Assembly (NCBI RefSeq): GCF_035593345.1 | Contig: NZ_CP141606.1 | Location: 2,604,001 to 2,668,000, forward strand | Source of the DNA: Lelliottia sp. JS-SCA-14 | GTDB lineage: Bacteria > Pseudomonadota > Gammaproteobacteria > Enterobacterales > Enterobacteriaceae | DNA length: 64,000 nucleotides | Reading direction: 5' to 3' | In this document: in pieces, positions 51,413 to 60,923 of the stretch | Numbering within the stretch: position 1 is the first letter of the stretch | Layout: the number at the start of each line of letters is the position of its first letter | The notes under the pieces: generated by a model | Seen by the model: only the letters and a program-made list of their open reading frames with translations | Told to the model about the DNA's origin: nothing | Database searches by the model: none | Translations under genes and position numbers: made by a program

Positions 51413-53007
51413 TGGCTGACATTCTGCTGCTCGATAATATCGACTCCTTTACCTACAACCTGGCAGACCAGCTGCGTGCGAACGGACACAACGTGGTGAT
51501 TTACCGCAATCATGTTCCGGCCCAGACCCTGATCGAGCGTCTGGAAACCATGCAAAACCCGGTGCTGATGCTCTCTCCAGGCCCTGGCGCACCCAGCGAA
51601 GCGGGCTGTATGCCTGAGCTGCTGACCCGGATGCGCGGCAAACTGCCGATCATCGGCATCTGCCTGGGGCATCAGGCGATCGTGGAAGCCTACGGCGGAT
51701 ACGTGGGTCAGGCGGGCGAGATCCTGCACGGCAAAGCGTCCAGCATTGAACACGACGGCCAGGCGATGTTCGCCGGGCTGCCAAACCCACTCCCTGTCGC
51801 GCGCTATCACTCTCTGGTCGGAAGCAACATTCCGGCGGGGCTGACCATCAACGCCTCGTTTGAAGGGATGGTGATGGCCGTGCGCCACGACGCAGATCGC
51901 GTCTGCGGCCTGCAGTTCCACCCGGAATCGATTCTGACCTCTAACGGCGCGCGCCTGCTGGAGCAGACTCTCAACTGGGCGCTGCAGAAGCTGGAGCAGA
52001 CCAACACTCTGCAACCGATTCTGGAAAAACTGTATCAGGCCCAGACCATGACCCAGCAGGAGAGCCACCAGCTCTTCTCCGCGGTGGTGCGCGGTGAACT
52101 GAAGCCCGAACAGCTGGCCGCCGCGCTGGTGAGCATGAAAGTGCGCGGCGAACAGCCGCAGGAAATTGCCGGTGCCGCCACCGCTCTGCTGGAAAATGCC
52201 GCCCCGTTCCCGCGCCCTGACTATCAGTTTGCCGATATCGTCGGCACCGGCGGCGACGGCAGCAACAGCATTAACATCTCCACCGCCAGCGCCTTTGTCG
52301 CTGCGGCCTGTGGGATGAAAGTGGCCAAGCACGGTAACCGCAGCGTCTCCAGCCGTTCCGGCTCTTCTGACCTGCTGGCCGCGTTCGGGATTAACCTCGA
52401 AATGAACGCCGAACGCTCCCGTGAAGCGCTGGACGATCTGGGCGTCTGTTTCCTGTTCGCGCCGAAATACCACACCGGTTTCCGCCATGCGATGCCGGTC
52501 CGCCAGCAGCTGAAAACCCGCACCCTGTTTAACGTGCTAGGCCCGCTGATCAACCCGGCGCATCCGCCCCTGGCCCTGATCGGGGTTTACAGCCCGGAAC
52601 TGGTGCTGCCGATTGCCGAAACCCTGCGCGTGCTCGGGTATCAGCGTGCGGCGGTGGTTCACAGCGGCGGAATGGACGAAGTGTCGCTTCATGCCTCTAC
52701 CCTGGTGGCCGAACTGCGCGACGGCGAAATCCAGAGCTATCAGCTTGAAGCTTCCGACTTTGGCCTGACGCCGTATCGCCAGGAGCAGCTGGCAGGCGGC
52801 ACGCCGGAAGAAAACCGTGACATTCTGACACGCTTGCTACAAGGTAAAGGTGAAGCCGCCCACGAGGCCGCCGTCGCCGCCAACGTTGCGATGTTAATGC
52901 GTTTGCACGGCGAAGAAGACTTACAGGCGAACGCACAAAAAGTTCTGGACGTATTGCGCTCCGGCGCAGCTTACGACCGCGTTACCGCACTTGCGGCAAG
53001 AGGATAA
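51412..53007 (+). CDS. trpD: Fused anthranilate synthase II / anthranilate phosphoribosyltransferase
   Basis: A 531-residue fusion. Residues 1-~195 are the glutamine amidotransferase (TrpG) with nucleophile Cys in GICLGHQA and the His-Glu pair in LQFHPES; residues ~200-531 are TrpD with the PRPP motif [15 protein letters not shown] and [15 protein letters not shown]. It supplies ammonia to TrpE and then makes phosphoribosyl-anthranilate. The fusion is typical of Enterobacteriaceae. Confidence 0.98.
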   Translation: MADILLLDNIDSFTYNLADQLRANGHNVVIYRNHVPAQTLIERLETMQNPVLMLSPGPGAPSEAGCMPELLTRMRGKLPIIGICLGHQAIVEAYGGYVGQAGEILHGKASSIEHDGQAMFAGLPNPLPVARYHSLVGSNIPAGLTINASFEGMVMAVRHDADRVCGLQFHPESILTSNGARLLEQTLNWALQKLEQTNTLQPILEKLYQAQTMTQQESHQLFSAVVRGELKPEQLAAALVSMKVRGEQPQEIAGAATALLENAAPFPRPDYQFADIVGTGGDGSNSINISTASAFVAAACGMKVAKHGNRSVSSRSGSSDLLAAFGINLEMNAERSREALDDLGVCFLFAPKYHTGFRHAMPVRQQLKTRTLFNVLGPLINPAHPPLALIGVYSPELVLPIAETLRVLGYQRAAVVHSGGMDEVSLHASTLVAELRDGEIQSYQLEASDFGLTPYRQEQLAGGTPEENRDILTRLLQGKGEAAHEAAVAANVAMLMRLHGEEDLQANAQKVLDVLRSGAAYDRVTALAARG

Positions 53008-53010
53008 AAG

Positions 53011-54369
53011 ATGCAGACCGTTTTAGCGAAAATCGTCGCCGATAAGGCCATCTGGGTAGAAGCGCGCAAAGAGCAGCAGCCGCTGGCCAGTTTCCAGAAT
53101 GAAGTGGTTCCAAGTCAGCGCCGTTTTTATGATGCCCTGCAGGGTGCGCGCACCGCGTTTATCCTGGAGTGCAAAAAGGCCTCGCCGTCGAAAGGCGTGA
53201 TCCGCGACGATTTCGATCCCGCGCGCATTGCCGGGGTTTACAAACACCATGCGTCGGCCATTTCGGTGCTGACGGATGAGAAATATTTCCAGGGCAGTTT
53301 TGATTTTCTGCCGATTGTCAGCCAGATTGCGCCGCAGCCGATCCTGTGCAAAGACTTCATTATTGACGCGTACCAAATCTGGCTGGCGCGCTTTTATCAG
53401 GCTGATGCCTGCCTGCTGATGCTCTCCGTGCTGGATGACGAGCAGTATCGCCAGCTGGCCGCCGTCGCCCACAGCCTGAACATGGGCGTGCTGACGGAAG
53501 TGAGCAACGAAGAGGAGCTGGAACGCGCGATTGCGCTGAAAGCCAAAGTCGTTGGCATCAACAACCGCGACCTGCGCGATCTCTCCATCGACCTGAACCG
53601 CACGCGCCAGCTGGCGCCGCGTCTGGGTGCGGGTGTCACGGTCATCAGCGAGTCCGGCATTAATACCTACGCTCAGGTTCGCGAGCTGAGCCATTTCGCC
53701 AACGGCTTTTTGATTGGCTCGGCCCTGATGTCTCACGACGATCTGAACGCCGCCGTGCGCCGCGTGCTGCTGGGCGAGAACAAAGTGTGCGGGCTGACGC
53801 GTCCTGAGGATGCCGCCGCCGCCCTCGAAGCAGGTGCCGTTTACGGTGGGCTGATTTTCGTTGACGCCTCGCCGCGCTTTGTGACCGAAGATCAGGCGCG
53901 CGAAGTCATTGCTGGCGCACCACTGAGCTACGTCGGCGTGTTCCGCGACGCGCCAGTGACTGATGTGACAGCCCTTGCTGAAAGCTTATCCCTGACGGCC
54001 GTGCAGCTGCACGGGCAGGAAGATCAAACTTACATTAACGAACTCCGCCAGGCGCTGGCTCCGCAGGTACAAATCTGGAAAGCGCAGAGCGTGAGCGACA
54101 CGCTACCCGCCCGCGATCTGCAGCACGTCGATAAATATGTGCTGGATAACGGCCAGGGCGGAACCGGTGAACGTTTCGACTGGACCCTGCTCAACGGCGA
54201 GAAGCTGGACAACGTCCTGCTGGCGGGCGGATTAAGCCCTGACAACTGCGTGGAAGCCGCGAAAGCGGGCTGCGCGGGCCTCGATTTCAATTCAGGCGTG
54301 GAGTCTCAGCCGGGCATCAAAGATGCCAGTAAGCTGGCCTCGGTATTCAAGACGCTGCGTGCCTATTAA
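53011..54369 (+). CDS. trpC: Fused indole-3-glycerol phosphate synthase / PRA isomerase
   Basis: A 452-residue bifunctional protein of two TIM barrels: N-terminal IGPS ([29 protein letters not shown]) and C-terminal TrpF ([33 protein letters not shown]). It carries out the isomerase and the ring-closing steps. It starts 3 nt after trpD. Confidence 0.98.
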   Translation: MQTVLAKIVADKAIWVEARKEQQPLASFQNEVVPSQRRFYDALQGARTAFILECKKASPSKGVIRDDFDPARIAGVYKHHASAISVLTDEKYFQGSFDFLPIVSQIAPQPILCKDFIIDAYQIWLARFYQADACLLMLSVLDDEQYRQLAAVAHSLNMGVLTEVSNEEELERAIALKAKVVGINNRDLRDLSIDLNRTRQLAPRLGAGVTVISESGINTYAQVRELSHFANGFLIGSALMSHDDLNAAVRRVLLGENKVCGLTRPEDAAAALEAGAVYGGLIFVDASPRFVTEDQAREVIAGAPLSYVGVFRDAPVTDVTALAESLSLTAVQLHGQEDQTYINELRQALAPQVQIWKAQSVSDTLPARDLQHVDKYVLDNGQGGTGERFDWTLLNGEKLDNVLLAGGLSPDNCVEAAKAGCAGLDFNSGVESQPGIKDASKLASVFKTLRAY

Positions 54370-54379
54370 GGAAGAGAAA

Positions 54380-55573
54380 ATGACAACTTTATTAAATCCC
54401 TATTTTGGTGAGTTCGGCGGTATGTATGTGCCACAAATCCTGATGCCGGCCCTGCGCCAGCTCGAAGAAGCCTTTGTCAGCGCGCAGAAAGATCCGGCGT
54501 TCCAGGCAGAATTTACCGACCTGCTGAAAAACTACGCAGGCCGCCCGACGGCGCTGACCAAATGCCGTAATCTTACCGCAGGCACGAAAACCACCTTGTA
54601 CCTCAAGCGTGAAGATCTGCTCCACGGCGGCGCGCACAAAACTAACCAGGTGCTGGGCCAGGCGCTGCTTGCCAAACGCATGGGCAAAACTGAAATCATC
54701 GCCGAGACCGGTGCCGGACAGCACGGCGTGGCCTCAGCGCTTGCCAGCGCCCTGCTCGGCCTGAAATGCCGTATCTACATGGGTGCGAAAGACGTCGAGC
54801 GCCAGTCGCCGAACGTGTTCCGTATGCGTCTGATGGGCGCGGAAGTGATCCCGGTACACAGCGGGTCCGCCACGCTGAAAGATGCCTGTAACGAAGCGCT
54901 GCGCGACTGGTCTGGCAGCTACGACACCGCGCACTACATGCTCGGCACCGCTGCCGGCCCTCACCCGTTCCCGACCATTGTGCGTGAGTTCCAGCGCATG
55001 ATCGGCGAAGAGACCAAAGCGCAGATCCTCGAAAAAGAGGGACGTCTGCCGGATGCGGTGATCGCCTGCGTCGGCGGCGGCTCAAACGCTATCGGCATGT
55101 TTGCTGATTTCATCGACGACGAAAGCGTCGGCCTGATCGGCGTTGAACCTGCGGGTCACGGCATTGAAACCGGCGAGCACGGTGCGCCGCTGAAACACGG
55201 CCGCGTCGGGATCTACTTCGGCATGAAATCGCCAATGATGCAGACCGACGAAGGGCAGATTGAGGAGTCTTACTCCATCTCTGCCGGGCTGGACTTCCCG
55301 TCCGTCGGGCCACAGCACGCACACCTGAACAGCATTGGCCGCGCCGACTATGTCTCGATTACCGATGACGAAGCGCTGGAAGCGTTCAAGACCCTGTGCC
55401 GCAACGAAGGGATCATCCCGGCGCTGGAGTCTTCCCACGCGCTGGCTCACGCCCTGAAAATGATTAAAGAAAACCCGGAAAAAGAGCAGCTGCTGGTGGT
55501 GAACCTTTCCGGTCGCGGTGATAAAGATATCTTCACCGTTCACGACATTCTGAAAGCACGAGGGGAAATCTGA
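54380..55573 (+). CDS. trpB: Tryptophan synthase beta chain
   Basis: A 397-residue PLP enzyme joining indole and serine. The cofactor lysine lies in [15 protein letters not shown], and the phosphate loop is [15 protein letters not shown] 54380 has SD AAGGAAGAG. It overlaps trpA by one base, as expected for the two subunits of one complex. Confidence 0.98.
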   Translation: MTTLLNPYFGEFGGMYVPQILMPALRQLEEAFVSAQKDPAFQAEFTDLLKNYAGRPTALTKCRNLTAGTKTTLYLKREDLLHGGAHKTNQVLGQALLAKRMGKTEIIAETGAGQHGVASALASALLGLKCRIYMGAKDVERQSPNVFRMRLMGAEVIPVHSGSATLKDACNEALRDWSGSYDTAHYMLGTAAGPHPFPTIVREFQRMIGEETKAQILEKEGRLPDAVIACVGGGSNAIGMFADFIDDESVGLIGVEPAGHGIETGEHGAPLKHGRVGIYFGMKSPMMQTDEGQIEESYSISAGLDFPSVGPQHAHLNSIGRADYVSITDDEALEAFKTLCRNEGIIPALESSHALAHALKMIKENPEKEQLLVVNLSGRGDKDIFTVHDILKARGEI

Positions 55574-56382
55574 TGGAACGCTACGATAACGCATTTGCTG
55601 AACTGAAAGCCCGCAAGGAAGGCGCGTTTGTTCCCTTCGTCACCCTGGGCGATCCGGGCCCTGAGCAGTCGCTGAAAATCATCGACACTTTAATTGCCGC
55701 AGGCGCTGATGCGCTGGAGCTGGGAATTCCGTTCTCGGATCCGCTGGCGGATGGCCCGACCATTCAGAACGCCACCCTTCGCGCCTTTGCCGCAGGCGTC
55801 ACGCCGACCCAGTGCTTTGAGATGCTGGCGGCGATCCGCCAGAAGCACCCGACCATTCCAATTGGCCTGCTGATGTATGCCAACCTGGTATTCAGCAAAG
55901 GCATCGATAACTTTTATGCCGAGTGCGCCCGCGTGGGCGTGGATTCGGTGCTGGTCGCCGATGTGCCGGTGGAAGAGTCAGCCCCGTTCCGCCAGGCGGC
56001 GATGCGCCATAACGTCGCGCCGATCTTCATCTGCCCGCCAAACGCCGATGACGAACTGCTGCGCCAGATTGCCTCATACGGCCGCGGATATACCTACCTG
56101 CTGTCGCGTGCAGGCGTGACCGGTGCGGAAAACAAAGCGGCGCTTCCCCTGCACCATCTGGTGGAAAAACTGGCCGAGTACCACGCGGCACCACCGCTGC
56201 AGGGCTTCGGGATCTCCTCTCCTGAACAGGTGACCGCCGCGATTGATGCTAAGGCTGCGGGCGCGATCTCCGGCTCGGCGATTGTCAAAATCATCGAGCG
56301 CAACGTCGATAAGCCGGAGCAGATGCTGACGGAGCTGCACGAATTCGTGACGGCGATGAAAGCGGCAACGCGCAAGGCTTGA
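55573..56382 (+). CDS. trpA: Tryptophan synthase alpha chain
   Basis: A 269-residue TIM barrel cleaving indole-3-glycerol phosphate to indole. Catalytic Glu ([16 protein letters not shown]) and Asp60-equivalent are intact, as are [15 protein letters not shown] and [10 protein letters not shown]. It is the last trp gene, followed by a strong hairpin. Confidence 0.98.
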   Translation: MERYDNAFAELKARKEGAFVPFVTLGDPGPEQSLKIIDTLIAAGADALELGIPFSDPLADGPTIQNATLRAFAAGVTPTQCFEMLAAIRQKHPTIPIGLLMYANLVFSKGIDNFYAECARVGVDSVLVADVPVEESAPFRQAAMRHNVAPIFICPPNADDELLRQIASYGRGYTYLLSRAGVTGAENKAALPLHHLVEKLAEYHAAPPLQGFGISSPEQVTAAIDAKAAGAISGSAIVKIIERNVDKPEQMLTELHEFVTAMKAATRKA

Positions 56383-56390
56383 GTGTCCTG

Positions 56391-56420
56391 ACCGTCTGGC
56401 GGCCCGCCAGACGGTTATTC
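56391..56420. terminator. trp operon terminator
   Basis: ACCGTCTGGCG, GCC, CGCCAGACGGT: an 11-bp stem followed by TATTCC, between the trpA and marR-like stops (convergent). Confidence 0.82.
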
Positions 56421-56867
56421 CCCTTTAATGCTATCCGCATATTTTCGTACCAGCCTGAACAGCGCCCCCACGTCCTCCTCCTGCCAGTCGTTGAAAATCT
56501 GATTCATCAGCGTCAAACGCGCCTGTGCGATTTTCATCGTTAACGCTTTTCCCTTTTCGGATGGGGTGACTTCTGACACGCGCTTATCCTTCGCGCCCGG
56601 CTTTTTCTGCACTAACCCCTGCGCTTCCAGCCGTTTGACCTGGCGACTGACGGTGGTGTAATCGCGCCCCAGCCTGTCGGCAAGCTCGACGACGCCCAGC
56701 GACCCATAGCGGTCAATGGTCACCAGCAGCGGAAACAAAATTTGATCCAGCGTAACGCCCGCCTCTGAGAGCAAAGTGTCGTCGCGCTGCGGCTGATTCA
56801 TGACGCCGATGATATCCAGCAGCGCGCCGTGAAAATCCGTGACATCGTATTTATGTGCATCTTGCAT
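56415..56867 (-). CDS. MarR-family transcriptional regulator
   Basis: A 150-residue MarR protein: winged helix VVELADRLGRDYTTVSRQVKRL, wing with KDKR, and flanking dimer helices. ATG 56867 has SD AGGAAAAT; longer frames are not supported. It is divergent from an oxidoreductase gene with a 74-bp gap holding a strong inverted repeat, the standard layout for a MarR repressor controlling itself and its neighbour. Not found at this place in E. coli K-12. The ligand is unknown, possibly a phenolic or quinone-like compound. Confidence 0.88.
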   Translation of the reverse strand: MQDAHKYDVTDFHGALLDIIGVMNQPQRDDTLLSEAGVTLDQILFPLLVTIDRYGSLGVVELADRLGRDYTTVSRQVKRLEAQGLVQKKPGAKDKRVSEVTPSEKGKALTMKIAQARLTLMNQIFNDWQEEDVGALFRLVRKYADSIKGE

Positions 56868-56900
56868 ATATTTTCCTGGCGAGTATAGTGCCCTTATTAT

Positions 56901-56921
56901 ATATGTGCATTTTACACATAT
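56901..56921. promoter_or_regulatory. Probable MarR operator
   Basis: ATATGTG, CATTTTA, CACATAT: perfect 7-bp arms around a 7-bp centre, in the gap between the divergent regulator and oxidoreductase. A related half, TTATGTGCAT, occurs near the regulator start (56851-56860). Size and symmetry fit MarR-type sites. Confidence 0.75.
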
Positions 56922-56941
56922 CACCGCACAGGAGAAAGGGT

Positions 56942-57889
56942 ATGAAAGCAGCAGTGGTTTTTGATCCGGCAACCGGGCCGGTTTACGCCGATTTTGCCCC
57001 ACCTCAGACCGGGCCAGGTCAGCACCTCGTTCGCGTCACCGCCTCGGCGATCAGCCACGTGGTGAAAAGCCGGGCTTCCGGCAAGCATTACAGTTTTGAC
57101 GGCACCTTGCCGTTTATCGCCGGAATCGACGGAACGGGCGTGACTGAAGAGGGTCAGCGCGTTTACTTTGCGTTTCCACCGACACCGTGGGGTAGCATGG
57201 CGGAATTTGCCCCTGTCGACGCGAATCTTTGTCTTCCCCTCCCAGACGGACTCGATGACGTGACGGCCGCCGCAATGGCAAACCCTGGGATGTCCGCATG
57301 GGCTTCGCTTGTCACCCGCGCGCAGTTTCAGCCGGGCGAGACCGTGCTGATCAACGGGGCCGCCGGCAGCGCCGGGCAACTGGCCGTGCAAATTGCCCGC
57401 TATCGCGGCGCAGGGAAGATTATCGTGACCGGACGTAACCCGCAGGTGCTGGCTCAGCTGGATGCTGACGTGCGCGTCCTGCTCAGCGACGACGCCACTC
57501 TTATCGCACAGCAGTTGGCTGACCTTGCCGCTCAACAGATAGATGTGGTGATCGACTATCTTTGGGGCCAGAGCGCGCTGGCCATTCTGACGGCGCTGGC
57601 AAAACACACGCCGGGGCAGACGCCCGTTCGATATGTCCAGGTGGGATCGCTTTCCGGGGCGGACATCGCCTTACCCAGCGCCGTGCTGCGCTCATCCCCG
57701 ATTGTCTTAATGGGCAGCGGGATCGGCAGCCTGTCGCTGACGCAGCTGCTCCAGGCGACGGGTGAAATGCTACACGCCGCCGTTCCGGGCGGATTCACCA
57801 TCGCCACCACCCCGGCGCGACTGGACGATGTCGCCGAGGCCTGGTCGCAGGACGACAGCAAAAAAAGAACCGTGTTTGTGATGGACTGA
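56942..57889 (+). CDS. Zinc-independent MDR oxidoreductase (quinone reductase-like)
   Basis: A 315-residue medium-chain reductase: N-terminal catalytic domain with the substrate loop FIAGIDGTGVTEEGQRVYFA, and a Rossmann domain with INGAAGSAGQLAVQIARYRGA. Zinc-binding cysteines are absent, as in quinone/enone reductases. ATG 56942 has SD CAGGAG. Probably controlled by the divergent MarR protein. The true substrate cannot be named. Confidence 0.85.
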   Translation: MKAAVVFDPATGPVYADFAPPQTGPGQHLVRVTASAISHVVKSRASGKHYSFDGTLPFIAGIDGTGVTEEGQRVYFAFPPTPWGSMAEFAPVDANLCLPLPDGLDDVTAAAMANPGMSAWASLVTRAQFQPGETVLINGAAGSAGQLAVQIARYRGAGKIIVTGRNPQVLAQLDADVRVLLSDDATLIAQQLADLAAQQIDVVIDYLWGQSALAILTALAKHTPGQTPVRYVQVGSLSGADIALPSAVLRSSPIVLMGSGIGSLSLTQLLQATGEMLHAAVPGGFTIATTPARLDDVAEAWSQDDSKKRTVFVMD

Positions 57890-58052
57890 GGGATGTGCGG
57901 CAGAGCGCCTACGTCTTTAGGGTGAGGACAAAATTGATCGGGTCGAGCTTTTGGGTTTGCAGCGCTTTTCAAATGCGATCCTGAGTGTATGATCCCCACT
58001 CTTTTTCGGCTTCTCTGCCGCTTCAAATCCTTCTGAGTTCAGAGGCTTACAC

Positions 58053-59264
58053 ATGTCATGGCAACACTTCAAACAGGCTTATCTGATTAAGTTCTGGTCC
58101 CCTGTTCCGGCCGTCATCGCAGCCGGCATCCTCTCTACCTATTACTTCGGCATTACCGGCACCTTCTGGGCGGTCACGGGTGAATTTACCCGCTGGGGCG
58201 GTCAGCTTTTACAGCTGGCGGGGGTGCATGCCGAGGAATGGGGCTATTTCAAACTGATTCATCTGGACGGCACCCCGCTCACCCGTATCGACGGGATGAT
58301 GATCATTGGCATGTTCGGGGGCTGTTTCGCTGCCGCGCTGTGGGCCAATAACGTCAAACTGCGTATGCCGCGCAGCCGCATCCGTATTGCGCAGGCGGTT
58401 GTCGGCGGGATCATCGCCGGGTTTGGCGCACGTCTGGCGATGGGGTGCAATCTGGCGGCTTTCTTCACGGGGATCCCTCAGTTCTCCCTGCACGCGTGGT
58501 TTTTCGCCGTGGCGACGGCGATCGGCTCGTACTTTGGCGCCCGTTTCACGCTCCTGCCTCTCTTCCGTATTCCGGTCAAAATGACCAAAGTCAGCGCCGC
58601 CTCTCCCCTAACGCAAAAGCCGGATCAGGCGAAGCGCCGCTTCCGCCTTGGCATGCTGGTCTTTTTCGCGATGATCGCCTGGGCACTCTGTACCGCCATG
58701 AATCAGCCGAAGCTGGGGCTGGCGATGCTGTTTGGCGTCGGTTTTGGGCTGTTGATTGAACGCGCGCAAATCTGTTTTACCTCGGCGTTCCGCGATATGT
58801 GGATCACCGGTCGCACCATGATGGCAAAAGCGATTATTGCCGGGATGGCGGTTAGCGCCATCGGTATTTTCAGCTATGTGCAGTTGGGCGTGGAGCCGAA
58901 GATCATGTGGGCTGGCCCGAACGCCGTGATCGGCGGTTTGCTGTTTGGCTTTGGTATCGTGCTGGCGGGCGGGTGTGAAACCGGCTGGATGTATCGCGCG
59001 GTGGAAGGTCAGGTGCATTACTGGTGGGTGGGGCTTGGCAACGTGATTGGTTCCACTATTCTGGCCTACTACTGGGACGATCTCTCCCCGGCGCTCGCCA
59101 CCAGCTGGGATAAGGTCAATCTGCTAAACACCTTCGGTCCGCTGGGCGGGCTGTTAGTCACCTACGCCCTGCTGCTGATCGCCTTTTTACTGGTTATCGC
59201 CCAGGAAAAGCGCTTTTTCCGCCGCACCGCGCGTAAAACTGAAACACAGGAGAATGTGGCATGA
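58053..59264 (+). CDS. yedE: YedE, YeeE/YedE-family sulfur-compound transporter
   Basis: A 403-residue membrane protein with about nine or ten hydrophobic helices and duplicated YeeE/YedE domains. The conserved cysteines lie in ARLAMGCNLAAFF, RAQICFTSAF and LAGGCETGWMYR. Related YeeE (TsuA) imports thiosulfate; YedE has been linked to selenium or sulfur metabolism. It overlaps yedF by four bases. In E. coli K-12 yedEF is elsewhere (near fli genes), so this is a different location. Confidence 0.93.
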   Translation: MSWQHFKQAYLIKFWSPVPAVIAAGILSTYYFGITGTFWAVTGEFTRWGGQLLQLAGVHAEEWGYFKLIHLDGTPLTRIDGMMIIGMFGGCFAAALWANNVKLRMPRSRIRIAQAVVGGIIAGFGARLAMGCNLAAFFTGIPQFSLHAWFFAVATAIGSYFGARFTLLPLFRIPVKMTKVSAASPLTQKPDQAKRRFRLGMLVFFAMIAWALCTAMNQPKLGLAMLFGVGFGLLIERAQICFTSAFRDMWITGRTMMAKAIIAGMAVSAIGIFSYVQLGVEPKIMWAGPNAVIGGLLFGFGIVLAGGCETGWMYRAVEGQVHYWWVGLGNVIGSTILAYYWDDLSPALATSWDKVNLLNTFGPLGGLLVTYALLLIAFLLVIAQEKRFFRRTARKTETQENVA

Positions 59265-59494
59265 CTCAAATCGTCCCGGATTACCGCCTCGATATGGTGG
59301 GCGAACCTTGCCCTTACCCGGCTATTGCGACGCTCGAAGCCTTGCCTCTGCTGAAAAAAGGGGAAATTCTTGAAGTGGTCAGCGATTGTCCGCAGTCGAT
59401 TAATAACATTCCGCTGGATGCCAAAAACCACGGTTACACCGTGCTGGATATTCAGCAGGATGGCCCGACCATTCGCTATCTGATTCAGAAGTAA
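59261..59494 (+). CDS. yedF: YedF, TusA-family sulfur carrier
   Basis: A 77-residue TusA/SirA-like protein with the active Cys17 in GEPCPYPAI. Almost every residue after the N terminus equals E. coli YedF (SDCPQSINNIPLDA.NHGYTVLDIQQDGP). It probably accepts sulfur or selenium delivered by YedE. A strong hairpin follows. Confidence 0.95.
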   Translation: MTQIVPDYRLDMVGEPCPYPAIATLEALPLLKKGEILEVVSDCPQSINNIPLDAKNHGYTVLDIQQDGPTIRYLIQK

Positions 59495-59503
59495 CGTCCC
59501 TCT

Positions 59504-59531
59504 GACAACGTTCCCTGGCGGGAGCGTTGTC
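59504..59531 (+). terminator. yedEF terminator
   Basis: GACAACGTTCCC (59504-59515) pairs with GGGAGCGTTGTC (59520-59531), one G-T pair, TGGC loop, followed by a pyrimidine-rich tail. Confidence 0.75.
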
Positions 59532-59635
59532 TCCCTCTCCTTTCTGACGAAAAAACAGCCAACACGGTGCGTTAGCTCTCATTTTATTTTCACGCCTGAG
59601 AATACTGTATCCCCAGTTTCTATGAGGATAATCTG

Positions 59636-59950
59636 ATGAAAAAGTTACTGATCTGTTGTCTGTTTGGCAATACCGCCCAGTCGCTTACCAAAAAAATGCA
59701 GCATGCAGCCGATGCGCGCGGAATGAAACTGCTGATTAGCGCCGTCGGGCTGGATAATTTCGCCAGCGTCGCACCCGCTTTTGACGCCTTTTTAGTCGCG
59801 CCGCATATTCAATACAAGCTTGAAGAGTTAAGGGCTGAGATTGGCGAAGGCAAGCCGATAACGGTTATCGAAAGCTATCCGTTTGCGTCACTGGACGGTG
59901 AGAAAGTGCTGGAGTTTGTACTGGAGAATATGCCGGAGCTGGTGGAATAG
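59636..59950 (+). CDS. Stand-alone PTS lactose/cellobiose-type IIB-like protein
   Basis: A 104-residue protein with the fold pattern of PTS IIB (ChbB-like). The phosphocysteine loop reads ICCLFGNTAQSLTKKM (Cys8), where ChbB has CSAGMSTSLL, and LVAPHIQYKLEEL matches the LGPQIAYML segment. No IIA or IIC gene is near, so it cannot act alone in sugar uptake here; it may serve a distant permease or be regulatory. SD ATGAGGATAA precedes ATG 59636. Identity as IIB is good, role unknown. Confidence 0.8.
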   Translation: MKKLLICCLFGNTAQSLTKKMQHAADARGMKLLISAVGLDNFASVAPAFDAFLVAPHIQYKLEELRAEIGEGKPITVIESYPFASLDGEKVLEFVLENMPELVE

Positions 59951-59959
59951 CGTCGTTAT

Positions 59960-59994
59960 CAGAAAACTGGCCACAAGCGGCGGCCAGTTTTCTG
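59960..59994. terminator. Terminator between IIB gene and ompW
   Basis: CAGAAAACTGGCC (59960-59972) and GGCCAGTTTTCTG (59982-59994) form a 13-bp perfect stem between convergent stops. Confidence 0.85.
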
Positions 59995-60001
59995 CCGACA
60001 A

Positions 60002-60637
60002 TTAGAAGCGATAGCCCGCCGAGAACATAAACACCCACGGGTCCAGGCGTGTATGAACGCTCTGCTGCTCTCCACCCGCCTTGAAGCGCACGTCGGTGTC
60101 GATATCCATATACCAGACGGACATGTTCAGCAGCCAGTCGCGGTTGATCAGATAATCCAGCCCGACCTGCCCTGCAGCGCCCCAGGAATCTTTCAGACTG
60201 AGATCCGTAAGACCCGCCTCTTTGCCCGTATCGTTAAATTTCTCATCGAAGAAAGTGGTGTAGTTCACACCCGCGCCGATATACGGACGCACTTTGCTGG
60301 TGGCATCACCAAAATACCACTGCGCCATCAGGGTTGGCGGGAGCTGGTGAACGGTGGCGATATTCCCCGTCGGCCCGGTGCCCACCTTGTGGCGGAATGG
60401 CGTTGCCGCCAGGAGTTCGACCCCGATATTGTCCGTTGCCATATAAGTAAACGTCAGGCCCAGTTGGGTATTGTTGCTGACGTTAAAGCCGCCCAGGCTC
60501 CCCAGCACATTGTCAGACCCTTCCGTCGGACGCACCGTTGCCGAACCGGCACGCATAAAGAATTCACCCGCTTCATGCGCATACGCGCCGCCAGAGATAC
60601 TGCTTAAGATCAGGGCTGCCACTGCTAACTTTTTCAT
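60002..60637 (-). CDS. ompW: Outer membrane protein W
   Basis: A 211-residue small beta-barrel (eight strands) with a signal peptide ending SGGAYA and mature start HEAGEFFMRAG. The barrel ends in AGYRF with a C-terminal Phe. It forms a hydrophobic channel, is a colicin S4 receptor in E. coli and is regulated by oxygen (FNR). The upstream region holds an FNR-like site. Confidence 0.96.
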   Translation of the reverse strand: MKKLAVAALILSSISGGAYAHEAGEFFMRAGSATVRPTEGSDNVLGSLGGFNVSNNTQLGLTFTYMATDNIGVELLAATPFRHKVGTGPTGNIATVHQLPPTLMAQWYFGDATSKVRPYIGAGVNYTTFFDEKFNDTGKEAGLTDLSLKDSWGAAGQVGLDYLINRDWLLNMSVWYMDIDTDVRFKAGGEQQSVHTRLDPWVFMFSAGYRF

Positions 60638-60677
60638 ATCCGCTCCATCGTTGTGGTTTTATTGGCGCGGTGAATAT

Positions 60678-60715
60678 ACTCATAAATGAGTAACAAGTGA
60701 TCTAACTCAGATCAC
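60678..60715. promoter_or_regulatory. Two inverted repeats upstream of ompW
   Basis: ACTCAT, AA, ATGAGT (60678-60691) and GTGATC, N7, GATCAC (60697-60702 / 60710-60715). Both lie 40-80 bp ahead of ompW. The second resembles a CRP site but with the wrong spacing. No regulator can be assigned. Confidence 0.45.
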
Positions 60716-60740
60716 ACTTGGGCTGGTAATTTAACATTCA

Positions 60741-60754
60741 TTGATCCAGATTAA
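60741..60754. promoter_or_regulatory. Candidate FNR site between ompW and yciC
   Basis: TTGATCCAGATTAA differs from the FNR consensus TTGATNNNNATCAA at one defined position. It lies ~105 bp upstream of ompW, known to respond to FNR in E. coli. Confidence 0.6.
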
Positions 60755-60923
60755 TTTTTGCCGTACGGGGACGAAAGCTTATCCCCGGCGCAGGTCAATT
60801 TCGCGAAATGACCATTGCTTTACAAAGATATGCTTTTCCATACAAGTCATGGTGCTGCCACGGCAGAGTTATCCAGGGTACAATTGCCCGCTTATTAATA
60901 CCTGCAATACTCAAGGAGAGTGC

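Noticed and set aside
60697..60715. CRP site upstream of ompW
   Set aside because: The GTGATC/GATCAC arms are 7 bp apart, which puts the TGTGA/TCACA halves at the wrong distance; kept only as an unassigned repeat.
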